Assembly: GCF_004402015.1 (NCBI RefSeq)
Contig: NZ_SOPW01000014.1
Location: forward strand, 26,875-90,874
From: Filobacillus milosensis
GTDB taxonomy: Bacteria > Bacillota > Bacilli > Bacillales > Alkalibacillaceae
DNA: 64,000 bases
Direction of reading: 5' to 3'
In this document: piece by piece, positions 17,334 through 26,430 of the stretch
Layout: each line of letters starts with the position of its first letter
Numbering within the stretch: position 1 is the first letter of the stretch
Position numbers and translations under genes: made by a program
The notes under the pieces: model-generated
Seen by the model: only the letters and a program-made list of their open reading frames with translations
Databases searched by the model: none
What the model was told of the DNA's origin: nothing

Positions 17334-17564
17334 AACTGCGTTGTATTTGCATTCATACCAGAAGTAATTTGTTGACATTTCAAACTGTCCTTTCAACAGA
17401 ACAAGGTAGTCCTACTTGGGCTGGAAAGTTTAATGAAATTACTGCAGACATGGAGAATGTAGTAGTTCTGTTGTAATTCTAAAACTAAAAAATTTGGATC
17501 GAGTATACTAGAAAGTAATATTATATATTGTAAGTAGAAATTGATCTAAAGGGCCGTAGTTTAA

Positions 17565-17603
17565 TTAGACAATCATTATATTGGTTGTCTTTTTTTGTTT
17601 TAA
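17565..17603 (+). repeat. 39-bp terminator-like repeat, copy 1
   Basis: GACAATC (17568-17574) pairs with GGTTGTC (17583-17589), followed by T-rich sequence. It is 37/39 identical by eye to 19720-19758, with the two differences in the loop. Confidence 0.65.
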
Positions 17604-17614
17604 AGAAATTAATT

Positions 17615-17637
17615 GTTGGAATATTATGTTAAAATTA
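17615..17637 (+). promoter_or_regulatory. repeated 23-bp promoter-like sequence, copy 2
   Basis: Exact copy of 761-783 with extended -10 TGTTAAAAT, 63 nt before the membrane protein gene at 17701. Confidence 0.5.
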
Positions 17638-17700
17638 AGTTTAAAAGATAAAGATATTAAGCATTAAGACAATTATTTTGGGGTTTGGAGGTGCAATTAT

Positions 17701-18012
17701 ATGCCATTAGAAGAGGAAGTAAGAGGGTTGTTAATTGGTGGCTTCTCAACTGTGATGGGAATTTGCATGTTAATTTGTGTCTTCCTTTTGATAAAAAAGA
17801 ATAATAATCTAGGGTATACATGGATATTCCTTCATTTACTATTAGTATCTGTGGCAGCAAATTTTGCTTTAAGGGTTATTACATTTGACTCCAATCATCC
17901 TATGGCCTCAGAAGAAATTTCACTCCAAATAAGCATATCGGGAATTATCTGGACATTCAGCATGATTTTTTTAGTATTTGGGTTAATAAGCTTCTCAAAA
18001 GAGAAAGTGTAA
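17701..18012 (+). CDS. three-helix membrane protein, unknown
   Basis: 103 residues with hydrophobic segments at about 10-30, 38-60 and 78-96. The C-terminus is short and charged (SFSKEKV). TTTGGAGGTG precedes the ATG. No family recognised. It follows the duplicated hairpin and promoter unit, so it may be an accessory gene brought in with it. Confidence 0.6.
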   Translation: MPLEEEVRGLLIGGFSTVMGICMLICVFLLIKKNNNLGYTWIFLHLLLVSVAANFALRVITFDSNHPMASEEISLQISISGIIWTFSMIFLVFGLISFSKEKV

Positions 18013-18190
18013 AGCCTCTTCTTCAAGTAAATGGGGCTAATATGAATAAGGGTATAGCAATTGATTTTTTTGGTAGAGGAGAATATTTCTTTGATTGATG
18101 TTTTAAAAAATATATAAAGAGGATTTATAAGCACTCTTGACGAAAACCTTGTCAATGTAAAAATACATAAACATTTAGGGAGTGAGAAAT

Positions 18191-18847
18191 GTGGCTACTT
18201 GGGTTACTCACTTTAGGATTACTGAAAAATTATTAAAAGCAGAACTCCCTGTTTCCAAGATTGAATTTTTGATTGGTAACATTGGGCCAGATTGTGGACT
18301 CATCGCAAAGGATGGTAAACCCACCCCTCCAAAAGAAACTACTCATTTCGAGATTGATGGAAATATCAACTCTGATTCTTTTTACCAATAATATCTCTGT
18401 AACGTTAAAGAAAGTTCACTTGGTGAGTTTTCCTATTATCTTGGATATTATATCCACTTGGTGACTGATGAGAAATGGATTGAATTTACTGATCAAAAGA
18501 AAAAAGAAAAAGTGTTCGAGAAAATTCTAAACACTCCTGAATATACTCCTCTTGTTAAAAGAGACTGGTATGGATTAGATTTTTTATATCTTAAAAATCA
18601 TAAAGACAATATTTTTTGGACTGAGTTTCAACACATCACTGATTTCCCAGAGTTTCTAGATTTTTTTCCGCAAGGTCAAACACTTGAACAGATTAGAAAT
18701 ATCACTAATTTTTATCGCAGCCACACGATTTCTGATGACCACGAATTTATATATCTTACGCCAAATGAAGGCGATAGGTTTGTAGAAAATACTGTACAAA
18801 CGATCAAACTTTTATTAAATCAAAGGATACGAACACAACTAGTATAG
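18191..18847 (+). pseudogene. zinc-dependent phospholipase C family gene with in-frame TAA
   Basis: One continuous reading frame from GTG 18191 (AGGGAG 8 nt upstream) to 18847 is broken only by TAA at 18389-18391. The first part reads ATWVTHFRITEKLL, then FLIGNIGPDCG and THFEID. After the stop it continues YLCNVKESSLGEFSYYLGYY, IHLVTDEKW and a C-terminal helical part. His- and Asp-containing motifs on both sides fit the zinc-dependent phospholipase C-like hydrolase family. A single C-to-T or similar change in a Gln, Glu or Lys codon explains the break. Probably a recent pseudogene; stop readthrough cannot be excluded. Confidence 0.7.
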
Positions 18848-18901
18848 CTTGGTCATGAGTAATGGAATCATAAGATGTCTGTTAATAGAGGGGGGACTTC
18901 C

Positions 18902-19606
18902 TTGCAACGAAACATTATATTTTTAATATTTTTCTTATTTGTCATCTCACTTGCTTCTGCTTGTAGTAAAAGTGAGGGAGATTATGGAGACAATCCCTAT
19001 GGTCATTATGAAGATGATAAAATGATAGGAAAAGTATTGGAAGTCAATAAAGGGGAGAGCAGCATAGTTGTTGACATTTCTAAATGGGAAAAACGAAATA
19101 GTAAAAACCCTTGGACAGATGAAGGTTATTCTTATAAAGCCACGATAACCGATGAAACTGTCATAATGCATGAAGATGAAAATAAAGTATCAATCGGCGA
19201 TATAAAAAACGGGCAAAAAGTGTTAGTTAATCCGCCGAGAGGGGATGACTTTAAAGGTCATCCAGTTGAAATTATTTTATTAGAGATGTCTTACGAAGAG
19301 AAATATGCAAGACTTCTATCACATAATGACGGTTTTAATGTAGTTGTAATGTATGAAGATGGGAAAAAGTTACCTAAGGAAATGCAAGAGTCTTTTTATA
19401 AGAATGTATTGGAAATATTGGAGGGTACAGAACACAGAGTTAATGCTTCGTGGATGCGTTATGATGAAGATTATGTTGTAGACTTTAAAGAAGTACTGGA
19501 TATTGAACAATTTCCAGTACTGCTCGTGTATGACGAGGAAGAGCTCCTTTTTAAAACTTATAGGGTTGATGAATTATATAAGTTTTTTAAAGACTGGGGT
19601 AGTTAA
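18902..19606 (+). CDS. lipoprotein with C-terminal thioredoxin-like region
   Basis: About 234 residues. A signal sequence with LFVISLASAC gives a plausible, not perfect, lipobox. The first half (MIGKVLEVNKGESSIVVDIS) has the beta-rich look of DUF3221-like lipoproteins. The last part (DFKEVLDIEQFPVLLVYDEE, then KTYRVDELYKFFKDWG) resembles the end of a thioredoxin fold with its cis-Pro, but no CxxC is present. I prefer the TTG at 18902, preceded by GAGGGGGGA, over an ATG 27 nt upstream that has no site. Function unknown. Confidence 0.65.
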   Translation: MQRNIIFLIFFLFVISLASACSKSEGDYGDNPYGHYEDDKMIGKVLEVNKGESSIVVDISKWEKRNSKNPWTDEGYSYKATITDETVIMHEDENKVSIGDIKNGQKVLVNPPRGDDFKGHPVEIILLEMSYEEKYARLLSHNDGFNVVVMYEDGKKLPKEMQESFYKNVLEILEGTEHRVNASWMRYDEDYVVDFKEVLDIEQFPVLLVYDEEELLFKTYRVDELYKFFKDWGS

Positions 19607-19719
19607 GTACTGTAATGGCTTCTTTCGTGAAAATGTGTACTTATTATTTGTCGCCTTTTTATCTTATCTAACAAGTTATTGAATATTATGTTGATATTGT
19701 TTTGGAATTAGTGGATCTA

Positions 19720-19758
19720 TTAGACAATCATTAAGTTGGTTGTCTTTTTTTGTTTTAA
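19720..19758 (+). repeat. 39-bp terminator-like repeat, copy 2
   Basis: Near-identical to 17565-17603: stem GACAATC/GGTTGTC and T7. It would terminate transcription between the lipoprotein gene and the ger operon. Confidence 0.65.
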
Positions 19759-19847
19759 TATAAAAAAAACCTTAAAACCCTTGATGTTTATATAAAGAAG
19801 AAATGGGGAGAATATCATCGAGGTGGAAAAGAAGTGGGTGATAATTA

Positions 19848-21368
19848 ATGAACTTGTTTAATTGGATGTCCAAATTTAAAAAGTCAACAAATCATACTGA
19901 AAACCCAGAGGTAGATGCAACCTTAAAAGATCTCCTAAAGCAAATGAAACAATCTCAAGATTTTGAAACCCTTGAAAGTCCAAAGCCAGAAAAGAATTTA
20001 AAAATATTTTATTATCATTCATTAGTTGATGTGGAAATCTTACATCGCGATATTCTTCCATACTTAAAACAAAATGAAATTAATTCATTAATAGATATAA
20101 AAAAAGTAATACCCATCGAAAACATTACAATTACTAATGATTTAAGTAAGATAGAAGATCAATTATTTACTGGTTCAATCATGATTCGATTTGAAGAAAA
20201 TGATGAAGTAGTTCTAATTAGAGCTGAATTGAAGAAGGCCCGTGACGTTGCTTTGCCAGAAGTAGAATTTAGTGTTGTAGGTCCTAAAGAATCATTTGTT
20301 GAATCATTAGATACCAATATAAATTTAGTAAGAAAAAGACTACCTATACCTGAACTTACTATCCAGCAGTTTATTGTTGGTAAGCTATCTAAGACAAAGG
20401 TAGCCATTTTATCTATTGAAGGAATTGCAAATGAGGAAAACGTTAATACTGTTGTACAGAGAATTAAAGAAATTAGTATTGATAACTTAACAGATAGTTC
20501 TTATGTTACTCAATTAATAGCGGATAACCCTAATTCACCATTTCCGCAATTAATTGATACTGAACGACCAGATCGTATTTCAGCTGTTCTTACTGAAGGA
20601 AAAGTAGCTATCTTAGTTGATGGTGCACCTCATGCTTTAATAGGACCAATTACATTACTTGAATTTTTTTCTGCTTTTGAAGATTATTTTTTAAATTGGA
20701 TTGTAGCTTCATTTTTTCGTATCATCCGACTATTCGCAGTCTTATTCTCAATATTAATTACTCCTATTTATGTAGCAGTATTAACTTATCATTATGAAAT
20801 AATTCCTAAAGATGTTGTCAGTACATTAGTTACTTCGAGGAGAGAGGTTCCTTTACCGCCGATTTTAGAGGCCATATTTTTAGAATTGGCTATCGAACTA
20901 CTAAGAGAGGCTGGGGCAAGACTTCCTACTAAGGTCGGTCAGACTATTGGTATCGTAGGTGGTATTGTAATAGGGACTGCTTCTGTTCAAGCTGGGTTAA
21001 CAAGTAATGTATTACTTATAATTGTAGCTTTAGCAGCACTTGCATCTTTTACGACCCCTGTTTATCAAATGGGTAATACGATTCGACTTATTCGTTTTCC
21101 ATTTCTATTTTTCGCTCACATTTTAGGTTTACTTGGTATTACGATTTGCTTCTGTTATATCTTGGCTCATTTATTAAAATTAACCTCCTTAGGTAGACCA
21201 ATATTAGAACCAATATACCCTCCAAGAATAACAGATTTAAAAGATGGGTTTATCAGGTTGCCCTTTTCTTCTCAATCTAAAAGACCGGTTTATCTGCAAT
21301 CAGAAGACACTATGAAATTTAAAGAAAAAATAAAAAAAAGAAAACCTTCTACTGAATTGGATGGATAG
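19848..21368 (+). CDS. spore germinant receptor A subunit (GerA family), operon 1
   Basis: 506 residues. A hydrophilic N-terminal domain (1-240) contains EVEFSVVGPKESFVESLDTN and LVRKRLPIPEL. Then LFTGSIMIRFEEN-like and ERPDRISAVLTEGKVAILVD lead into about four to five membrane segments with the conserved REVPLPPILEAIFLELAIEL and GARLPTKVGQTIGIVGGIVIG. A subunits form the germinant-gated channel of GerA-type receptors in the spore inner membrane. Paralog at 38068-39567 is about the same length and very similar in the C-terminal half. First gene of a gerA-B-C order; the ligand is unknown. Confidence 0.93.
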   Translation: MNLFNWMSKFKKSTNHTENPEVDATLKDLLKQMKQSQDFETLESPKPEKNLKIFYYHSLVDVEILHRDILPYLKQNEINSLIDIKKVIPIENITITNDLSKIEDQLFTGSIMIRFEENDEVVLIRAELKKARDVALPEVEFSVVGPKESFVESLDTNINLVRKRLPIPELTIQQFIVGKLSKTKVAILSIEGIANEENVNTVVQRIKEISIDNLTDSSYVTQLIADNPNSPFPQLIDTERPDRISAVLTEGKVAILVDGAPHALIGPITLLEFFSAFEDYFLNWIVASFFRIIRLFAVLFSILITPIYVAVLTYHYEIIPKDVVSTLVTSRREVPLPPILEAIFLELAIELLREAGARLPTKVGQTIGIVGGIVIGTASVQAGLTSNVLLIIVALAALASFTTPVYQMGNTIRLIRFPFLFFAHILGLLGITICFCYILAHLLKLTSLGRPILEPIYPPRITDLKDGFIRLPFSSQSKRPVYLQSEDTMKFKEKIKKRKPSTELDG

Positions 21369-21377
21369 GAGCCAATT

Positions 21378-22486
21378 ATGAGGGAAATACAAAGAACTAT
21401 TAATAATAATTATAAAATTTCAAACTTTTTGGTTTTATTCCTTGTCCACTCTATCCAAGTTGGAGTGGGCATATTAGGTTTTCAACAAACAATCGTAGGG
21501 ATTATTGGGAATGATAGTTGGATTTCAGTAATTCTTGCAGGTTTATTAGTACACATTATCATATGGATGTTATATAAAATTTTAAAATATGGACGCGGAG
21601 ATTTGATAACTATACAGCGTGATATTTTTGGAAAGTGGTTTGGGGGAGTCTTAAGTTTTATTTGGCTTATTTATTTTACTTTAATCGGTATTGCTGTTTT
21701 ACGTACATATATTGAAATTGTTCAAGTATGGATGTTTCCTAATATCAGTGTTACATTTCTAAGTTTTCTTCTATTATCATTAGTTTACTACATTGTGATA
21801 GGAGGTTTTAAAGCAGTAGCAGGTATTTGTTTCTTAGGAATGATTATCCCTTTGTATTTAATATTAACTTTAATATTCCCCTTAAATTTTGCAGAATTTC
21901 AAAATATATTGCCCATTTGGAATCACTCATTGAAAGAATTTGCGATTTCTTCTAAGCATATGATTATAAGTTATTTAGGGTTTTCAACTCTTTTAATGTA
22001 TTACCCTTTTATTAAACAACCCGAAAAATCGCAAAAATGGGCTCATGTGGGAACATCATAACCATAGTTATGTATACTTTATTAATGTTACTTTCATTAT
22101 CATATTATAGTGAAACTCAATTAAATCGAACAGTTTGGGCAACATTGAATATGTGGAAAATATTTGAAATGCCGTTCATTGAAAGGTTTGAATATATTGG
22201 AATATCGACTTGGGTATTAGTTATTTTACCTAATATTTGTTTAGTTTTTTGGGCTTCTTCTAGAGGACTGCGACAATTATTATTAGTTTGTCAAAAGAAA
22301 TCTTTAATGTTTATTTTAATCGTGTCATTTTTAACGTGTATCATCTTAGAAAAACGTGAAGAAATTAATGCATTCCTTAACGCTGTTTCGAATATTGGTT
22401 TTTATTTAATTACCATATATGTTCCCATTTTATTTATTCTATCCTATTTCATTTTAAGACGGAGTGAAAATAATGAAAATAAATAA
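21378..22486 (+). pseudogene. germinant receptor B subunit gene with a 1-nt frameshift, operon 1
   Basis: The first frame (21378-22061) ends after QKWAHVGTS. The second frame takes up at MGSCGNIITIV about 22037 and runs to 22486. The intact paralog reads LWGHGGNFLTL at the same point, so loss of one G in CATGGTGGG (now CATGTGGG, about 22046-22052) restores everything; the total of 1109 nt is one short of 370 codons. The protein is an APC-type permease-like subunit with ten helices that binds germinant. Either a pseudogene or a base-call error. Confidence 0.85.
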
Positions 22487-23564
22487 ATATAATATTTACC
22501 TAATAGGAATCTTCACATTGTTGTCAGGTTGTTTAAAGCAAGAGGTTATTGATGATGTTCAGCTAGTAAGTGCTCTTGGGTTTGATTTGATTGATAATGA
22601 AACTGTATCGCTTACGGCTTCTTACCCAGAATATTTAGCAGATAAGAGCATTGAAGGTCATACTTTTACTGACACTGCACCTCTTAGCAAGGAAGTTAGA
22701 AAAAAATTAAACACGGTATCATCAAAACCTTTTGTAAGTGGAAAAATAGAAGTAGTTCTTTATAGCAAAGAATTAGCTAAGTATGGGATGTTTGACTATA
22801 TTGATACATTAAATAGGGATCCGAGTATTGGAGCGCGTACTTATCTTGGAATAGTAGACGGAAGTACCCAAAATTTATTAGAACAACAATTTGGACAACA
22901 AGATAATGGGATATTTCTTTCTAATTTAATTGAGCATGAAATTAAAAACGGAACGTTACCTCACACGAACTTACACCTTTTTACCAGATCTTATTTTCAA
23001 GAAGGACAAGATCCTTTCTTGCCGTTAATAATAAAACATAATTCAGGAGTCAAAATTTTAGGAGTTGCTTTATTCAAGGACGGGAAAATGGTTGGCGATA
23101 TTACAGGGGAGAGTTTATTCGCTTTTAGAGCCATGTATCAGGACTTTTCTACAGGTGATTCAATAATGGTAAAAATAAACTCTTCAAATCAAGCAGAAGC
23201 AGACTACGCATCAGTCTATAATATTCATGTAAAAAGAAATATTCAAATTGACAAGCTACATAGTTCTCCCCAAATCACTATAAGTCTAGAAGTATCAGGT
23301 GCAATTATGGAATATACAGGTGATAAAATAAATAAAAAGGTGAAAGAAAACATCACACAGGCAACAGAAAAAAAACTAAGTGAGTTGTGCAAACAATTAA
23401 TGAAACAATTTCAAGAACTTAAAATCGATCCGATTGGGATTGGGGCAAAGGTAAGAAGTCAGGACAGAAATTTTGATATTAAAAAATGGGAGGATACCTA
23501 TCCTAACATTGAAGTGAAAATTGTTACAAAAGTAGATATAACTGAATCAGGCATTATAAAATAA
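22473..23564 (+). CDS. germinant receptor C subunit, Ger(x)C lipoprotein, operon 1
   Basis: 363 residues. The signal peptide ends in lipobox LLSGC (about residue 20), anchoring it on the outer face of the spore inner membrane. Conserved Ger(x)C features: DDVQLVSALGFDL, SSKPFVSGKIEVVLYSKELA, DPSIGARTYLGI and a C-terminal LKIDPIGIGAKVRSQ. It starts inside the 3' end of gerB (14-nt overlap) with GGAG 8 nt upstream. Paralog at 35893-36963. Confidence 0.92.
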   Translation: MKINKYNIYLIGIFTLLSGCLKQEVIDDVQLVSALGFDLIDNETVSLTASYPEYLADKSIEGHTFTDTAPLSKEVRKKLNTVSSKPFVSGKIEVVLYSKELAKYGMFDYIDTLNRDPSIGARTYLGIVDGSTQNLLEQQFGQQDNGIFLSNLIEHEIKNGTLPHTNLHLFTRSYFQEGQDPFLPLIIKHNSGVKILGVALFKDGKMVGDITGESLFAFRAMYQDFSTGDSIMVKINSSNQAEADYASVYNIHVKRNIQIDKLHSSPQITISLEVSGAIMEYTGDKINKKVKENITQATEKKLSELCKQLMKQFQELKIDPIGIGAKVRSQDRNFDIKKWEDTYPNIEVKIVTKVDITESGIIK

Positions 23565-23673
23565 ATGAATAGATGAATTATTTTAGTTAGGCAGCATAAC
23601 CTCGTTAATGTTTGATTTTCTAAACGGTCCGTAGAACCAACTACTTTTTTAACAGATCCATTGTTAAAAATAA

Positions 23674-23706
23674 ACCAGTCCTAACTTATAAATAATTAGG
23701 ACTGGT
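23674..23706. terminator. terminator between gerC and pcp
   Basis: ACCAGTCCTAA (23674-23684) pairs perfectly with TTAGGACTGGT (23696-23706). The A5 to its left supplies a T-run for minus-strand pcp, and CAATTTTA follows on the plus strand. Confidence 0.8.
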
Positions 23707-23722
23707 CAATTTTAGAGACATA

Positions 23723-24322
23723 TTATAAAATTTCCAACGCAAGCTGAACGGCTTGATTTAAATCATCTTGTGACCAACTAGCTAAACTGGGTTGTTGTAA
23801 TGCAATGTCATGAGATGGCGGGATATGGATGAAGCCAGCTCGATAGTTATAATTATTTTGTTGTCCATGGTGTAATCCATGATACATGACATTATTACAT
23901 AGATATGTACCTGCTGTATTTGAAATTGAGGCTGGTAAACCGTTCTTCGTAATGTTTTCAACCATTTCCTTTATAGGTAAAGTTGATAAATACCCATCGG
24001 GGCCATCTTCAAAAATCTTTTCACCGTTAGGCTTATTTCCTTCATTATCTTCTGGGCCATCATTACAGTTAATCGCAATTCTTTCTGGCGTAATATGTTT
24101 TCGGTTACCAGCAAGTCCAAGAGCTACGATAACATCAGGCTTAACTTCTTCGATGGCATCGATCATTTGTTTTCCAGAACGATTGAAATCCACAGTTAAA
24201 ATACGACTCACAACTTCATATTGGTTAATGGACTGACCGTCTAGTTTTTTAGCAATCTCCATAGTCGGATTAGTTTTAAAGGATAAAAAAGGTTCAAAAC
24301 CAGTTAATAAAATCTTAGACAT
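23723..24322 (-). CDS. pcp: pyrrolidone-carboxylate peptidase (pyroglutamyl peptidase I)
   Basis: 199 residues. TGFEPFLSFKTNPT near the N-terminus and the cysteine peptidase C15 triad: Glu in ITPERIAINCND, Cys in GTYLCNNVMYHGL and His in AGFIHIPPSHD. It removes N-terminal pyroglutamate from peptides and so releases 5-oxoproline. The 5-oxoprolinase genes pxpB-A-C lie 2.1 kb away on the other strand, which suggests a functional link. Own terminator at 23674-23706. Confidence 0.95.
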   Translation of the reverse strand: MSKILLTGFEPFLSFKTNPTMEIAKKLDGQSINQYEVVSRILTVDFNRSGKQMIDAIEEVKPDVIVALGLAGNRKHITPERIAINCNDGPEDNEGNKPNGEKIFEDGPDGYLSTLPIKEMVENITKNGLPASISNTAGTYLCNNVMYHGLHHGQQNNYNYRAGFIHIPPSHDIALQQPSLASWSQDDLNQAVQLALEIL

Positions 24323-24431
24323 ATATGTTCACTTCCTTTTTTAATTCAAATATAAGCTTTATTTTAACATGTATAACTTAGAGACTCTAAGGAATTTTTT
24401 AAGTATGTTCAATAAATTCAAAAAATTGATA

Positions 24432-24440
24432 TGTTAAAAT
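24432..24440 (+). promoter_or_regulatory. extended -10 promoter of the zinc-ribbon gene
   Basis: TGTTAAAAT (TGn plus TAAAAT 24435-24440), 25 nt before the ATG at 24466; same core as the 23-bp repeats. Confidence 0.4.
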
Positions 24441-24465
24441 ATAACTATTGTTAGGGGGATGGGAT

Positions 24466-24852
24466 ATGAGTGAATATTATAGAAATGAAATACATCGATT
24501 GCAACAGGAGAAGTCATATTTATTAACGAAATTAGGCCAATCCATTTATTATCAATATCGAATTGGACAAGTATATAGTGAAGAATTAAAAGACTTTGGT
24601 GAACAGATTAATGAATTAGATCAATACATTCATCAATTGTCTATTAAATTGTCAGGGCAGGATGCCACACAAGCCTGGCGGTGTCAATGTGGTAATTTAA
24701 TAGAATCAGATGATGTATATTGTTCAAAATGTGGAGAAAATACTGAAAAAGCTGAAGAGGAATCTCAAACGGATTGTGATACTTGTGGAACATCGATTGT
24801 CATACATTCTAATTTTTGTCATGTTTGTGGTTCCAGGCAAAGTCAGGGTTAG
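24466..24852 (+). CDS. zinc-ribbon protein with coiled-coil N-terminus
   Basis: 128 residues. The first 60 form a charged helix (RNEIHRLQQEKSYLLTKLGQ). Two zinc ribbons follow, WRCQCGN...YCSKCG and CDTCGTS...FCHVCGS, eight Cys in all. TTAGGGGG precedes the ATG at 24466. It may be a partner of the next gene, which also has two zinc ribbons. No known family beyond the ribbons; function unknown. Confidence 0.75.
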   Translation: MSEYYRNEIHRLQQEKSYLLTKLGQSIYYQYRIGQVYSEELKDFGEQINELDQYIHQLSIKLSGQDATQAWRCQCGNLIESDDVYCSKCGENTEKAEEESQTDCDTCGTSIVIHSNFCHVCGSRQSQG

Positions 24853-24863
24853 GGGGAGACGTT

Positions 24864-26429
24864 ATGATCTATTGTTCTAGGTGTGGCACAGCCAATAACA
24901 AAGATGCAAATTATTGTATCAATGATGGATTCCCTCTAAATAAAATTAAAGAACGAACCGTCATAAGACATAAGGAGGAGCAAGTAAGCTGCCAATCTTG
25001 TGGTGCCGATCAATTACCAAATGCTCAATATTGTCTGACCTGTGGGGAATCACTAGCTGTAGTTCAATCACCTATAATTCCTAAAAATGAAGGGGCATTA
25101 GCGCTTAAAAGTATAAAGAAAAATGATGTAAAAAAAGCATTTCTACATACACTTCCTTTAGTCATTATTACTATATTGGCTATTTGGCTGCTCTCTTTTG
25201 TTTCTTTGGGGAAAATCGATTCAACGCCTTTCGATTACCAAAATATCGAGTCTAATATGGAAATTGTTATGCATCTTAACTATTTTTCAGATTATGAAAA
25301 TAATAAACGGAGGTCATTAGGTGAAGACTCTATTAATCTAGGGCACAATCCTGAGGGTATAGTCGATCCAGTAATATCTTCACTAGATTTAATGATGTTA
25401 TCAAATTCAGTCTATTTAGAAACAATCCGTCATGATTACGCTGGAAAAGATAGCGGGCATCAAACAACACAGGTTAAATCTGGTTTAGTTTATTATTTGT
25501 ATTTAACTATATTTATAATCTTTTTAGTTGGTATAATTTATAGTAAGAAAAAGCCATTTTCAGACTGGAGAAGATTAGTAATCTATGCTCTAGTATTTAG
25601 TTCGATGTATGCATTGATAATATTTATTTTAAGCTTATTTACAACACATGGCACTGAGGATTATAACAACTTTACTCCTTTTACTTATTCGTTTATTGCA
25701 AGTGATGCTTTGTGGAAAAGCTTTTTAATAGGTTTTATCGCAATATTTTCAGGGTTTATTATGACTAGGGAAAATAAATTGCCTAGTTTAATATTATCTA
25801 TGAAATATGCTGTTAAATTATTAATCATGACTACTGTATTATTACTTATAGTAAGTGGTTTATTGTATGTTTTTTATTTAAGAGAATTACATGCCATAGA
25901 ATATATTGAGAAGTCATCAATTATTTCAGCACCAGTGGTCATTAGTCAAATCAGTATTGTTTTATTTAATTTAGTGTTTCAAAATGTTTATAGATTTAAA
26001 GCGGCATTTTCCGAAATGAACTCGACAACTCAAGAAAATATAGCAAGCTATCATATGTTTACTAAAAGAAAGCTAAGTGGTGATATTTCTGAAGGCTTTT
26101 TTGATGCTTTCAATTCCATAGATTATGTCTTGTGGGCTTTATTAGGGGCAGTTATTATTATAGTTGTGTATTTATCAAAATATTTTAGTTATGAACAACT
26201 CAGAGACAGGATAAAATCTATCAGCGTTTATAGTGCATTTTTTTCTGTAATAGCAACTATGCTTAGCTATGGAGCTACTTTTCATCTTAAAACGGATAAT
26301 GTGGAATACCAGTCTATATTTATCTTAGGATTTTCATTAATAATGTCCTTTATTGTGTTTTTTAGCTTCACTTTCATTCTGACCTTCGTCAGCTCCTATA
26401 TTATTAAGACAAAAAAGGAAGTTTTATAG
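24864..26429 (+). CDS. zinc-ribbon multi-spanning membrane protein
   Basis: 521 residues. Two N-terminal zinc ribbons (YCSRCGTANNKDANYC and CQSCGADQLPNAQYCLTCG, residues 3-65), then about eight membrane helices (first at 90-112, the rest from 205 to the end) with a roughly 90-residue extracytoplasmic loop after the first. The layout resembles YvbJ/TcaA-like zinc-ribbon membrane proteins of Firmicutes, but I cannot assign it. AGGGGGAG precedes the ATG at 24864; the gene begins 11 nt after its zinc-ribbon neighbour. Confidence 0.7.
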   Translation: MIYCSRCGTANNKDANYCINDGFPLNKIKERTVIRHKEEQVSCQSCGADQLPNAQYCLTCGESLAVVQSPIIPKNEGALALKSIKKNDVKKAFLHTLPLVIITILAIWLLSFVSLGKIDSTPFDYQNIESNMEIVMHLNYFSDYENNKRRSLGEDSINLGHNPEGIVDPVISSLDLMMLSNSVYLETIRHDYAGKDSGHQTTQVKSGLVYYLYLTIFIIFLVGIIYSKKKPFSDWRRLVIYALVFSSMYALIIFILSLFTTHGTEDYNNFTPFTYSFIASDALWKSFLIGFIAIFSGFIMTRENKLPSLILSMKYAVKLLIMTTVLLLIVSGLLYVFYLRELHAIEYIEKSSIISAPVVISQISIVLFNLVFQNVYRFKAAFSEMNSTTQENIASYHMFTKRKLSGDISEGFFDAFNSIDYVLWALLGAVIIIVVYLSKYFSYEQLRDRIKSISVYSAFFSVIATMLSYGATFHLKTDNVEYQSIFILGFSLIMSFIVFFSFTFILTFVSSYIIKTKKEVL

Positions 26430-26430
26430 T

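Larger units (their letters stand above)
17334..17700. other. intergenic region with hairpin and promoter
   Basis: Contains a start-less fragment reading STEQGSPTWAGKFNEITADM up to 17476 (unrecognised, probably a relic), the 39-bp hairpin repeat at 17565-17603 and the 23-bp promoter-like repeat at 17615-17637. No complete gene is seen. Confidence 0.4.

Noticed and set aside
18137..18165. TTGACG with an A-rich -10 before the phospholipase-like gene
   Set aside because: Spacing and -10 match are poor; not listed as a promoter.
19848..23564. Sigma-G promoters before the ger operons
   Set aside because: No convincing GAATA-N17/18-CATnnTA match could be found upstream of either operon.
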